44,707 nt of DNA. Source: Isotricha intestinalis. Lineage: Eukaryota; Ciliophora; Litostomatea; Vestibuliferida; Isotrichidae. Below, piece after piece: positions 35,501 to 43,406 of the stretch (position 1 is its first letter; every line of letters starts with the position of its first letter). Made by a program: the position numbers and the translations under genes. The notes beneath the pieces were generated by a model. That model did no database searches. It saw only the letters and a program-made list of their open reading frames with translations, and was not told the origin of the DNA. The DNA is taken from the NCBI GenBank assembly GCA_023807065.1, contig JAJJLU010003622.1:1-44707 (forward strand), read 5' to 3'.

Positions 35501-36303
35501 TCTATTTCATTTTTATCCTTTGTATTATAAGTATATTCTTTTTCATTTCCTTGTAACATAAATTTAATTTCTTTGCGATTTATAACGAAAGATAAAATTA
35601 ATTGAGTATTAAAGGGAAATTGAATATTTTCTTCATTCTTAATTGTTTTGATTATTTTATTTTCATCTTCGTTGAATAAATTTATATATTGTGAATTTAA
35701 TATCAAAGAATATGAAAATTTACTTTCTTTGGAAGATGAAATTGAAAATAATTTTGTTGTTTTTTCTGGTTCTGGTTCCAAAAGTTTTATATGTAATGTA
35801 ATATAAAGAGACATTTCATTTAAATCAATTTTTTCATTTTCTTTAAATTGATATTCAAAAACACAATTTTTATGAAAAAAAAAATAATTTGTGGGTTCTT
35901 TTGTTTCCTTTTCATATTGATATAAATGTTCCAATATTTTTAAATAATTTAATATAACCATTTCATCAAAAAGGGAATTATCAAAATAAATTTTTGATAA
36001 ATTCTGAAAAATATAATTATAAGTTTCGAATTTACATTCATAATTATTCACTAAAATATTTATTAATTGAAAAAGTAGATTTTGTAGTTTTTCTTCCTTC
36101 ATACATTTTTTAATAAATATTTCAATCAAAACAAGATATAAATTTAGTTTTTTTTCTTTTATATTTTTTGAAAACAATGAAATATATATTCTATTTTTGT
36201 TAAAATTATTAATTAATTCATTTAAAATTTTCTCAATTTCTTCATTACTAGGATTTTGATTAGTTAAAGTGATTATTGTATTATCAATAAAAGTTTTTTC
36301 CAT
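29554..36303 (-). CDS. Giant PH-BEACH-WD40 protein
   Basis: A 2249-residue intron-free frame. Residues 1-1350 are helical, with a ConA-like or ARM-type scaffold as in large BEACH proteins. A PH-like domain covers about 1390-1500 (KASLIKEQYHIKGFLFINKS ... YQERYFIFLTKEDRDKCLND). The BEACH domain is at about 1545-1795: LWSSFKMSNFKFLMWLNLYS, RSYSDLIQYPIFPWIIS, LPMGMM, YYYGTHMNN, RLFLSVERAFQMA, IIPEFFILPEMF, MPKWGLDPYKFVYKHRKILE and LIFGYQSRGEYA. A WD40 propeller follows to the end. BEACH proteins (neurobeachin, LYST, LvsA types) govern vesicle fusion and fission, lysosome size and autophagy. The assignment to the superfamily is certain; which subclass is not. The start ATG lies about 700 bases from the next gene. 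Confidence 0.93.
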   Translation of the reverse strand: MEKTFIDNTIITLTNQNPSNEEIEKILNELINNFNKNRIYISLFSKNIKEKKLNLYLVLIEIFIKKCMKEEKLQNLLFQLINILVNNYECKFETYNYIFQNLSKIYFDNSLFDEMVILNYLKILEHLYQYEKETKEPTNYFFFHKNCVFEYQFKENEKIDLNEMSLYITLHIKLLEPEPEKTTKLFSISSSKESKFSYSLILNSQYINLFNEDENKIIKTIKNEENIQFPFNTQLILSFVINRKEIKFMLQGNEKEYTYNTKDKNEIDNLTFFTNCTGECYSILLATVIQNISLINFFNDIIQYTKICVDPKYLNYLLQFYKIQNILCYFTPYVNVHEDNSFEDVVYSNKMIMKGDDCGIHKFFNNSRNVSSVGGIKNILPLIEIINYNLKKFSLDNIIIILNNFLSIFQNLCNDNDLNVKDFEENHFIEILSLLLENLPNEVFTLNLMKQFNEFLKIFMSKNIQKIFLNYILLNEKLYFKFNLESQQFIMDELINNSQIIIPIGKICLLLKYFDEKINNEFCCEEHCKCFIKNDNFSDEIMILSYSEVTSRIFNLMKSILIRSDTFSLDNFSFLFKLFTLKISPCLTKNIIKIFIDFFITNSESLNPKNVAKYLFINCKFWDIIIKLLKTSLYDVKVDILKLLLVIPKGDRNENLSSFLPQILIENLFNPEQFFDENNQSILNKEYIDTNFNNLYFALLSLFIGKEIVNDNDIDQNVKIQNPLLIEPLVHSISLIDNNEYYLKFYQHLSILFENNYTNCSLIFNNLKLIEFLLNICYKFYKNEDKKDLFEKYHKIFLCILCNSIKDLKNKSLPSSILNHALVWSKKIEKKDYIKEFITNLFESFYDFLENESKSSSIYKVNSYLNLLTLFSIYLEFSTIYNLNDTDSIEDYSCYLKGIVKVDNKWEEFKLLVKIYNFIKGEFNLSFLDKLCKNETVQTLAEKHNNVINTLIFNIASKNLKINELRNLSFVQLPNIQFNRVILIFIYLVINICDTVEEKIKWIEELQTFVLFYVIFSCNLYNEQNTENLYKNVQDSTINILYFSFSFLNDLYNSENLDAQIKNKIEEFNSVIISLILTIREKYIQKKEIINQKGFFGKLFQKGIREDLDNCAVNLFLSKYTNLINLNLKKYENENFKILGNILNNDEEPFKIMILMNQTLKNMSNKFFEINVIKNKINNIKNVFKVNFGEIQAKKDNKLNEIALKNLKDIIIIYQGLLSRFSNTSFLTFNKKKKYYRKIKKEIFSWKGMWSRSDDLYNNKFKFKILNHYTKSLSRPIIYPILDINYYEPKFKKYDVNNLFREKLDCHNIELNIENIFKIEGNEEVHSDEKKKTNYINFIYNKNIKDLNEQYINFSLNNSDFLKEEISFINYYDSLRTLSPIEAPLRKNENIYKASLIKEQYHIKGFLFINKSDILFKYYDYNIEDNNLIFDKSNKLCYGETFRNERNDKNLISIKITYEDIKMILRKRYMQRETGLEIFNKRYQERYFIFLTKEDRDKCLNDIQVHFECLEIKLDTNQNIDEYKNVVGYFSGRKLIFSKGKTFSDLIKLWSSFKMSNFKFLMWLNLYSNRSYSDLIQYPIFPWIISKYDDENLSIEKSLRDFNLPMGMMTFDEKGKERKQNYIFFYNDMKEKYDKMKNINNKENKTNELEIPYYYGTHMNNKVYVSHYLTRIFPYTNLAIEIQGNNFDASDRLFLSVERAFQMASSNKSDIREIIPEFFILPEMFININNLNLGKLVNGDLVNDVDMPKWGLDPYKFVYKHRKILESNIVCYKISEWINLIFGYQSRGEYAIKKCNVFIPDSYEVDIEKENDENREFKLKLCDFGLMPKQLFTSEIGIKQKLNEFKLVFDQESMITRYESCSIENFEDNKKLYSFKICEDENRIIIVDYNNDVNVFKLNVDNMEYKPKHKILVFDNNENEAKKFIDRLNLFKSKTIPEQNINNNYNRDFNLVGKLKNNENTNYPIIYFRNPNRYNFMTIIQGGFYFPKLLISTVDIYSYNTNYKEENDFVKVYDSLYFANIPYPITALCLLIDEKELKKISEKEENDDYEIELLCGNTKGNLFIVKLPDIAIRKKAEIKKIFCNNNDIITSVYYSSELSIFASSSKDGYLNLYTFPKYKLFRSIYINPKEFSCDEIFIVDSPLPSIIIHSKINDNLLSYSINGAFLSKIAENGIKSPKIVKDSNFNEYLCYIYTPSNSIRTLTLPYFDLKRDIPMSLNNIESIDVSYDSKYCFIGNDKASQIIYLKNKI

Positions 36304-37032
36304 TTTTAGATATATATTTTGAATTTTATTTATTATAATTAAATAATTTTTAAATTAATAAATAAATAAATGATAAAACCTTCTTAAAACAAATTATAAT
36401 TTATAAATGTACTACATCCAAAATTATTATTAAATATTTATCCAAAACATATTTTTTATAAAATATTATTTTAACTAATTTTTTCATCTTCTATATTTTC
36501 TTTTCTTTTAAATTTCGTATATTGTATAAACAATTTTATAAACAAATTCAAAGTGAATCATCTGGTAAAATAATTTTCATCAAATACCTTGACTATATAA
36601 TTTATAAAATATAATTGGGAAAAATCATATTTGTTTTTAGATTTCTTATTATTACTTTATTTTGCAATTTTACTATCACTACCACCATTATCTTCATCAT
36701 TTTTGTGGTAAATTAAGATATCTCTAATTTTTCGATGTTATTGTGAATTATTATGATGAACTTTTATTTCAAAGAGGTTTTTACTAAATTTCATCACTGA
36801 TGACTTTTTATTTTTGAATTTATAATTTTTTTTTTCCATTCTTTTTTTAAATTTAATTTACAATAAATTATTTTCCTTTTTTTTCATTCATAGCTTTTTC
36901 AATTTTCTTTTGATTCATTTTTGTATTCCTTTTTTGAAATAAAGAAATAATTATTCATTATATGTTTAATTTCTTTTAATTAAAATCATTTTATATTTTA
37001 AATTTGTTTTAAATTTAAAAAAAATTATAAAA
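36304..37032. other. Spacer holding one disrupted frame
   Basis: Lies between the BEACH start and the stop of the DZIP1-like gene. Only the minus-strand disrupted frame at 36471-36794 stands out; the remainder is A/T-rich with no supported feature. Confidence 0.5.
36471..36794 (-). pseudogene. Disrupted small ORF, 107 codons with three stops
   Basis: From an ATG at 36794 a single frame runs 107 codons to a TAA at 36471-36473, with only three internal stops (TAA, TAA, TGA). It begins MKFSKNLFEIKVHHNNSQ, has HRKIRDILIYHKNDEDNGG in the middle, then KYDFSQLYFINYIVKVFDEN, and ends FKRKENIEDEKIS. At this base composition roughly ten stops would be expected. Each stop is one C-to-T or G-to-A change from CAA or TGG. 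No GT-AG micro-intron removes them without breaking the frame. No family is recognised. It is probably a recently dead gene. Confidence 0.5.
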
Positions 37033-39120
37033 TTAAAGATCTTGATTATCATCGTCTTGTTTTTTAACAATAGATTCAATTAAAGGGATGTCTTTTAATG
37101 TTGGATTAAGGTCTTCTTCATACACCACTTTTTTTCTAGATTCCTTATTATTTGTAAATGTTTTTATATCATTATCCAAATTATCTAAATCTATATATTT
37201 TGAAATACTTTTAAAATATTTTTCTGTAATTTTATCTTTAGAAATAATTTGACTATTTTTAATTAAATCTTGTAATTCATCTATATTTTTATTTTTAAGT
37301 TCCACATCAATATTGCTATTATTAATGTTATTATTTTGTAGAATATTAGATATTGTAATATCCAAATATTCATTTAACGATTTATTCAAATTGTTTTCAT
37401 TTTTTTGATAATTATCCCCAATAATTTCCCATAAATAATTTTCTTCATTTGGATTCATAAATATTTTTTTTTCTCTCTCTCTATAATTTTGATAGAACTC
37501 ATTTAAAGTAGTACTTTCTGTAATAATTCGTTTATTTCCTTTTCCTCTCAATTTTGCATTTTTTGGAACATCACTTTTTTCTTCTTCAATTATATCTAAA
37601 TTAGTTCTTCCTTTTTTAATTTCAATTGGTTTTTCTTTTTGAGGATTTTTATTTGTCTCTATTCTTCTTTCTTGGATATTTTCATTTCTTTTTTTTGATA
37701 TTTCAGTCAAATCTACCATTAAATTTGATGTTTCCTTCATATTATTTATTATGATCTTCTTATCATTGCCTCTTAGATTTTCCTCTTCATTATCACTTTC
37801 CAAATCTCCAGCTTTAAATATAGTTTTTGATGGAATAATATCTACATTCTCCTTTCTTTTTCGATAAATTTTTTCTGGTTCTTTATCCGCTTTATCCTCA
37901 ATGGCTTGGTTTATTGTTATATTTTTTTCATATCTTATATTTTGGCTTTGATTTGATTTTTGATTTTCTAATTGATTTAATTTTTCTTCATATTCTTTTA
38001 ATAATTCCATATATTTTTTTCTTTCTTTATCTCTTTCTTCGAGAATTAAATCCATTTTTTTGTTGTTTTCTTCAATTAATTTTTGAACCAATTCATTATT
38101 ACTATTATCTTTTTGATATATTATTTTTTCAGGAGCATTTTGAGGAATAATTATAGGATTTTGATTATTTTTATTAATATTTTCTTTATATAAAGCTGAT
38201 AATTCACTTATAGTTTTTTCAAATTTATCTCCTAATCTATCAATTTGATTTTGGAATCTATCATAATCAATTTTATTTTGATTATTAAAGTTATTTTTAT
38301 TTCCATCTTGTAAATTTTGAATATATTTACTGAATTCATCTTTTAATTCATCAATTTTATTTTCTAATTTACTATCTCTCATACTTTGTTTTTGATAATT
38401 TGGGTCATGAATTCTCATATGAAGATTATATTCATTTTGATTTGTAAATCTAATTCCAGGACAATATTGACAATCATAATTTCCTATATTTTCATTTCTA
38501 TTTCTTATATAATTACTATTATTAACTGAAACATTTATATCTGTTCTTTTTATTTTTCCCATATTTTGAATAACATTTTTATAAGTTAATAAAACTCTAT
38601 CATCATTTTGTTTTTGTTTTTTTAATTTTGTTATTAAATCTTTATTTTCTTGTAAAGCAGCTTCTTTACTTTCATTTTCATTAATTAATCTTGAATTTTC
38701 ATCTTGTAATTGTTGAATATCGTTTTCTAATTGATTATTATTTATTGTATAGAGACGAATAACATTTTGATAAATTTTAATTAATTTTACAATATTTCCT
38801 TCAGGAACAGAACCAATCTCATTTTCTGAAATATTTGAATACATAATATTATTAAGATAATTTGAAACTGGAGCTAAAGAAGAGTTCAATGCATCTAAAT
38901 CTATTTTCATAACATCTCTCCATTTAATAGTCATATATCCTGTATTAGAATCATAATCCATTGAATTGTAATTTAAATTTGTATTTTGATTATTATTTGA
39001 ATTGTAATTTTGATTCGAAGAAAATTGAGATTGATATATGTTGGATGGATTTGGATTTCCATAGTATGAATTTGTTATTTGATTATAATTTGATTGATAA
39101 CCTCCTTTGTAATATGTCAT
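37033..39120 (-). CDS. DZIP1-like: DZIP1/Iguana-like ciliary basal body protein
   Basis: A 695-residue protein. After an Asn/Gln/Tyr-rich leader (1-60) comes the DZIP1 N-terminal domain: MTIKWRDVMKIDLDALNSSL, SVPEGNIVKLIKIYQNVIRL, then a coiled coil of about 125-190. A single C2H2 finger follows, C217-x2-C220 ... H234-x3-H238 in YDCQYCPGIRFTNQNEYNLH. The order (DZIP N-domain, coiled coil, one C2H2 finger, then long coiled coils at 245-400) is that of DZIP1/DZIP1L, which sits at the basal body and transition zone and is required for ciliogenesis. The remaining 300 residues are charged and poorly conserved. Intron-free and complete, with TAA stop. Confidence 0.8.
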   Translation of the reverse strand: MTYYKGGYQSNYNQITNSYYGNPNPSNIYQSQFSSNQNYNSNNNQNTNLNYNSMDYDSNTGYMTIKWRDVMKIDLDALNSSLAPVSNYLNNIMYSNISENEIGSVPEGNIVKLIKIYQNVIRLYTINNNQLENDIQQLQDENSRLINENESKEAALQENKDLITKLKKQKQNDDRVLLTYKNVIQNMGKIKRTDINVSVNNSNYIRNRNENIGNYDCQYCPGIRFTNQNEYNLHMRIHDPNYQKQSMRDSKLENKIDELKDEFSKYIQNLQDGNKNNFNNQNKIDYDRFQNQIDRLGDKFEKTISELSALYKENINKNNQNPIIIPQNAPEKIIYQKDNSNNELVQKLIEENNKKMDLILEERDKERKKYMELLKEYEEKLNQLENQKSNQSQNIRYEKNITINQAIEDKADKEPEKIYRKRKENVDIIPSKTIFKAGDLESDNEEENLRGNDKKIIINNMKETSNLMVDLTEISKKRNENIQERRIETNKNPQKEKPIEIKKGRTNLDIIEEEKSDVPKNAKLRGKGNKRIITESTTLNEFYQNYREREKKIFMNPNEENYLWEIIGDNYQKNENNLNKSLNEYLDITISNILQNNNINNSNIDVELKNKNIDELQDLIKNSQIISKDKITEKYFKSISKYIDLDNLDNDIKTFTNNKESRKKVVYEEDLNPTLKDIPLIESIVKKQDDDNQDL

Positions 39121-39395
39121 TTTTTTTTATATTATTTTTTTTTTGGATTTTTTTGGTGGTTTTTAATTTTTTTTTGAAAATAATGAAAATATTCAAATTT
39201 TTGTTTTGTTTTAAAAATATTCATTAAACATTCCCTTTTCATTTTTAAAATATTGTAGAATTATTTTTTATTAAAAAGGATTTTTTTTCTCATTTAAATA
39301 TAAATTGAAAGATTTACTTATAATTTTATAGATATTAGTGATTTTATTTTTATGAAAAATAAATACAATAATTATAATCATAATTTTAAATAAAT

Positions 39396-39756
39396 ATGGG
39401 AGTTTGTGTAGCTAATAAGTAATAAACAATATATAATAATATAGAAAAGAAATGAAAATTTTGACGCTAGTGTCGTTAAATTAGAAGATGAAAAAGAAGA
39501 AGAAAAAAAAAAAGAAATAGAGAAAGAAGATGTTGAAGTTGAAAATGAAATATTTGAATGCTCAATTGAAACAAAATTTAAATCAGTTATTAATAATAAT
39601 AATAATGGAGATAGTTTAAAGAGTAGTGTTAATAAAAAAGAAAAGATTAGTAATAGAATTCAAAATCTAGATAATTTAATTCATTTTTCAAATATCACCT
39701 CAAAAAATATAATTAATAATAATAAAGAAAAAGATACTTCATTAAAAAATAACTAA
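39396..39756 (+). CDS. Small charged protein with MGVC start
   Basis: Exon 1 begins ATG GGA GTT TGT (MGVC); exon 2 is an open frame from about 39445 to a TAA at 39754-39756, encoding NENFDASVVKLEDEKEEEKK and then a Glu/Asn/Lys-rich stretch ending KDTSLKNN. Two splicings keep the frame: an intron 39408-39444 (GTAGCT...ATATAG, 37 nt; MGVC then KRNENF) or 39419-39449 (GTAATA...GAAAAG, 31 nt; MGVCVANKNENF). Gly2 and Cys4 make N-myristoylation with palmitoylation plausible, as in small peripheral membrane proteins. Product about 105-108 residues; no family recognised. Confidence 0.5.
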
Positions 39757-41276
39757 CTAAAAAATTCTGTATTTTAAATGTGTATATCAATTTATTAAAA
39801 GATATAGATTTATAAAATTATATATAATTCTTTAATTATTTTAAATTAAATTTTTATTAGTATAATGTCGAGTTGATTAAAAATTGTTTTTTGAAGAACA
39901 GATGAAATCTCAATTTTGTTAACGATTTATTTATTTATTTATTTTTAAATATTTATTCTTTTATCCTTTTATAAAAGTTAGACATTTTGATTATTATAAT
40001 AATTACTTTTGAAAAACAAATAAAGGAGATAATTATTGTTAGTGAATCATAGAAAATAATAAAGAAAGAAAATGACGAATTTTTCACTATATATTTATAT
40101 TGAAAGTAATTGAAAAATGTTTTTCAGATTTCAAAAATAAAAAAAAATTAAAGGTTGAATCAAAAAAACCATTAATATAAGAATTACCTTATGACTTTTT
40201 GGCACCAGAAAAATAGTTGAATAAAATATATTAAAAAACATAAAAAAAATATCTTGACTAAATATTATTTCAAATATTTTATTTAAAAATATTATTTTAA
40301 ATAAAAGTAATTTAAAAGAAAGTAATAGTTGAATACTAATATCTCCTAAGGTAAAGTAAACAATTCCTAAATTAAAACTTAAAATCATTTTTTTCTTTTA
40401 TTTTTCCTTTGACTTAATCTTGAACAAAGAAAAACATGAAAAATTAAAAAAAATAAATAATTATTGATAAGAAATTATATTATTATTTCATTATTTTATT
40501 GTCACAATAACAACCAAGGGAAAAATAAACTTTTGTTGCATAAAATTCTGTATAAACTTTTTGATATTTTTTTTCCATATCACTCAATTAACTAAATATT
40601 TTTGGTTTAATTGAATTTCTTTAGAATTAAAAAGAATAAGTAAACAATACATTATCATTAAATTAATTTTAATAATTTTAATTTTAACTTATAATCTTCT
40701 TCTTTTTGATTTTTAATATCTTCTCTGTATTTCTTTACAATCTAATTAAAATATAAAAATTAACATAATGAAAGGAATGAAAAAATTGATATTTGCTCTA
40801 ATTATCTTCAAGAAAATGAAAATAATATATTTTAACCAATTTATTATTATTTAAGATAGGTCATTTTCCATTATAATGAAATTAAGCATTTAATTTTTAA
40901 TAAAGGAAATAAATATAAATCGAAGATATTTATGATTTTTCAAATCCCTTTAATAATCATTAAACAATTTTTAAAATTCAAATATTTTTTTATATATAAT
41001 GTTGTTGAGAAAAATTTTGAATAATTTTTAGTTTTAAACCAAAAACGGTTTTTTTGAAATAATGAAAAAAATATAATTCGAAACAATAAAATTCCATATA
41101 GAAAAGAACCTATATGAAAAATAAATATCTAAATTAGATTGATTTCATTTAATTTTCTGTTTGTTTTATTTTTGATTATTTATTTTTAATTAATAGAAAA
41201 AAATTATATTATATAATTTTTAATTATTATTTTTTAAATATTTCATTATTTTTAATTTTATTTAAGTAAGTTTAAA
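39757..41276. other. Long gene-poor stretch
   Basis: About 1.5 kb without an intact gene. On the + strand at 40071-40390 one frame looks protein-like (KVESKKPLI, then ELPYDFLAPEK) but holds a dozen TAA codons. On the - strand at about 40480-40770 there are coding-like pieces after an acceptor-like TTTTAATTAG (IVKKYREDIKNQKEEDYKLK and MEKKYQKVYTEFYATKVYF) that could be exons of a small gene. I could not join them. No RNA gene was found. Confidence 0.4.
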
Positions 41277-42416
41277 ATGTCTTCTTTAGAATTTTATTCT
41301 AATGAAATCAATGGGTGGGTTCATATTCCAATTAATGAATTAATTGAATTATTAAGGGAAAATAATTTTTTACAGAATAATGATTTTTATTTTTTTGATA
41401 AAAGTAATATATTAAATATTCACAAAGAAGAAAATAAGTTAAACTCAAATGAAGGGATTTCTATTGGAAATTATATAGAATTTAAAATAAAAGTAATCTA
41501 TATTATTAAAATAAACCCAAATAATCAAAAATTATTTATTGAAGGTTATGAAGAAAACTTTATAGAAACAAATAAAATTATTTGGGCAAAAGGGAAAATT
41601 GTTTCCTTTGATAAAGAAAATAATATTGTTTTTGTCGAACATAATAATTCAATTTATGTTATTGATGATTTAAATAATATGAGAAAATTAACTGATATAA
41701 ATAAAGAAAAGATATTTTCTTTAAAAGTTATAAATGATATATCAAAAAATGTAATTGATGAAGTTTTAAAAGAAAAAAAAGATTTATGTTATTTATATTC
41801 AGAAGAAAATAAAGAAATATTTTTAATATCTGAAAAAAATTATTGCTTATTTATAAATGAATTATTACAAATTAAAAAAGATGAAAAAGAACAAATTGAT
41901 AAGTTTGAAAGAGAAATTGAGACAGAATCAAACAATATAAAAGAAATGACAAAAATATCAAAGAAAAATTTTAAGGAAATTTTAATTTATAATTATCATT
42001 TTAAAGATTTTTTAGAACAAAAAATTAGAGAAATTTCAAATGTTGAATATTCAATTTTCCAAAGTGAACAAAATGAAAATGATTTTAAAATGATTATATA
42101 TTCAAATAATAAAGATGAATTAACTGATATTAAAAATGCATTAAATTATTATACTGAAATTATAAATATTGATTATCCATTTAATATTGATGAAATTAAA
42201 GAATTAACTATAAAAATGAATGTTGATTATTCATTTATAGATAAAAATTCTATTTATTTAATGGATAAAGATGAAAATAAAATTGCTAATTTTAAAAAGA
42301 TTTTTAATATTAAAATATCTTATTCTAAGAGAATTGCAGAAAAAACAAAGGAAAGTGAAAGTGTTAAAAAAGAATTAAATATATTAAAAAAGAAAATAAC
42401 AAATAAAAAAAAATAA
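41277..42416 (+). CDS. Possible FMRP/FXR-like Tudor-KH protein
   Basis: A 379-residue intron-free frame. The order of segments resembles the N-terminal half of fragile X proteins. A Tudor/Agenet-like stretch covers residues about 60-142 (ISIGNYIEFKIKV, then KIIWAKGKIVSFDKENNIVF and IYVIDDLNNMRKL). A KH0-like segment follows (KEKIFSLKVINDISKNVIDE ... DLCYLYSEENKEIFLISE). Then come KH-like segments (FKEILIYNYHFKDFLEQKIR, EISNVEYSIFQ, KMIIYSNNKDELTDIKNALN). No GXXG loop is obvious, so RNA binding by the KH parts is doubtful. The C-terminus is a short Lys-rich coiled coil. Similarity is at the level of layout and hydrophobic pattern. If wrong, it is a lineage-specific protein of unknown function. 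Confidence 0.35.
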   Translation: MSSLEFYSNEINGWVHIPINELIELLRENNFLQNNDFYFFDKSNILNIHKEENKLNSNEGISIGNYIEFKIKVIYIIKINPNNQKLFIEGYEENFIETNKIIWAKGKIVSFDKENNIVFVEHNNSIYVIDDLNNMRKLTDINKEKIFSLKVINDISKNVIDEVLKEKKDLCYLYSEENKEIFLISEKNYCLFINELLQIKKDEKEQIDKFEREIETESNNIKEMTKISKKNFKEILIYNYHFKDFLEQKIREISNVEYSIFQSEQNENDFKMIIYSNNKDELTDIKNALNYYTEIINIDYPFNIDEIKELTIKMNVDYSFIDKNSIYLMDKDENKIANFKKIFNIKISYSKRIAEKTKESESVKKELNILKKKITNKKK

Positions 42417-42492
42417 AATAAAAAAACTTTTAAAAATATTTGTTTTTAATGATTTAAATAATTTAAAATGTAGTAATATAATTGAAAATGTA

Positions 42493-42847
42493 TTATTCTG
42501 GTGAAAAATCTTTTATTGTTTGAACAACAAGATCCATATTTTCATATAAGGCTTTTATAGATTTTTTAAAACTTTTTGTGAATTTTGCTTGAAATGTATA
42601 ATTTCTATTAAAAACATTAAAATATTTTTTTACAGGATAAGTCTACAATCATCTGTTTTAATTTCTCTTTTAATTTCATCAATATATTCTGCATCAACAT
42701 TTAATGTATTTGCTATTATTGTTGCAATTTTTGAAGATGGAAAAGTTAAATTTGATTCACTAAATTTTTTATTATTTATTTTTACTATGTTATATATTCA
42801 TCATTATTAATAGTTATTTTATCATTTATATTTGATTCTATTTCCAT
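42493..42847 (-). CDS. PCC1: Pcc1/LAGE3, KEOPS complex subunit
   Basis: Three exons (42786-42847, 42634-42759, 42493-42604) with introns of 26 and 29 nt (GTAAAA...TTTAG and GTAAAA...AATAG) give 99 residues, the usual size of Pcc1. The spliced protein has ESNLTFPSSKIATIIANTLN (the L.FP....A..I...L.VD start of Pcc1), then VDAEYIDEIKREIKTDDCRL, then NYTFQAKFTKSFKKSIKALY and ENMDLVVQTIKDF, matching the beta-strand plus long helix that dimerises in KEOPS. KEOPS makes the t6A modification of ANN-decoding tRNAs. Each exon alone is too short to be noticed; the join is in frame at every step and all three splice sites fit the local consensus. Confidence 0.85.
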
Positions 42848-43406
42848 TTTTTTATAATATCATTTAAAGGTATTAATAAATAAATTAATTAATTATATTC
42901 CATTATTAATTAACTTTTTTGTAATCTTTTTTGATCTTTAAATGATTGATTTTTTAAAATATCAACTGATAATTATAAAGGAATTAAAAAACTATAAATC
43001 TTTTGTTCTTTTGAAGAAATCAGAAAAAAAAAACAAATTAAAAGTAATAATTTGAATCATAATTTTTTATAAAGATGAATGAAAATAAAAAAAACACAAT
43101 AAAATGATTGTATCAATAATACTTTAAAACTAATAATAATATTGTTCAAACTTTAAAGTATAATATTTTATTTAATCAAATTTAAAATCAATTCAAAAGA
43201 TATTTGATAACATTTTTTGACAATAATAATAATTTGTATATCAACAATATTTTAAATTTAAATAACATTTCTTATTTATTTATTTTGATATAAAAAAAAA
43301 ATATTTTTAAAAACAGAAAAAAAAAACAAACCTTTCCAAATTTAAAAATTATTTAAACATTATTTAAAAAACAAACAAAAAAAACAAATAAAAAAATATA
43401 AAAGAA
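42848..43406. other. Intergenic, nothing seen
   Basis: Divergent upstream region of Pcc1 (-) and the DUF4200 gene (+). A/T-rich with A-runs near the right end, just before the ATG at 43407. No coding frame, RNA gene or repeat is supported. Confidence 0.5.

Noticed and set aside
40131..40388. Minus-strand 85-residue hydrophobic frame
   Set aside because: No family, no splice context, and the opposite strand has the more coding-like (though broken) composition.
40717..40730. Minus-strand ATACAGAGAAGAT, identical to the U6 snRNA ACAGAGA region
   Set aside because: The following catalytic AGC region, the stem partners and a terminal T-run at the right distance are absent; it fits better inside a coding-like piece.
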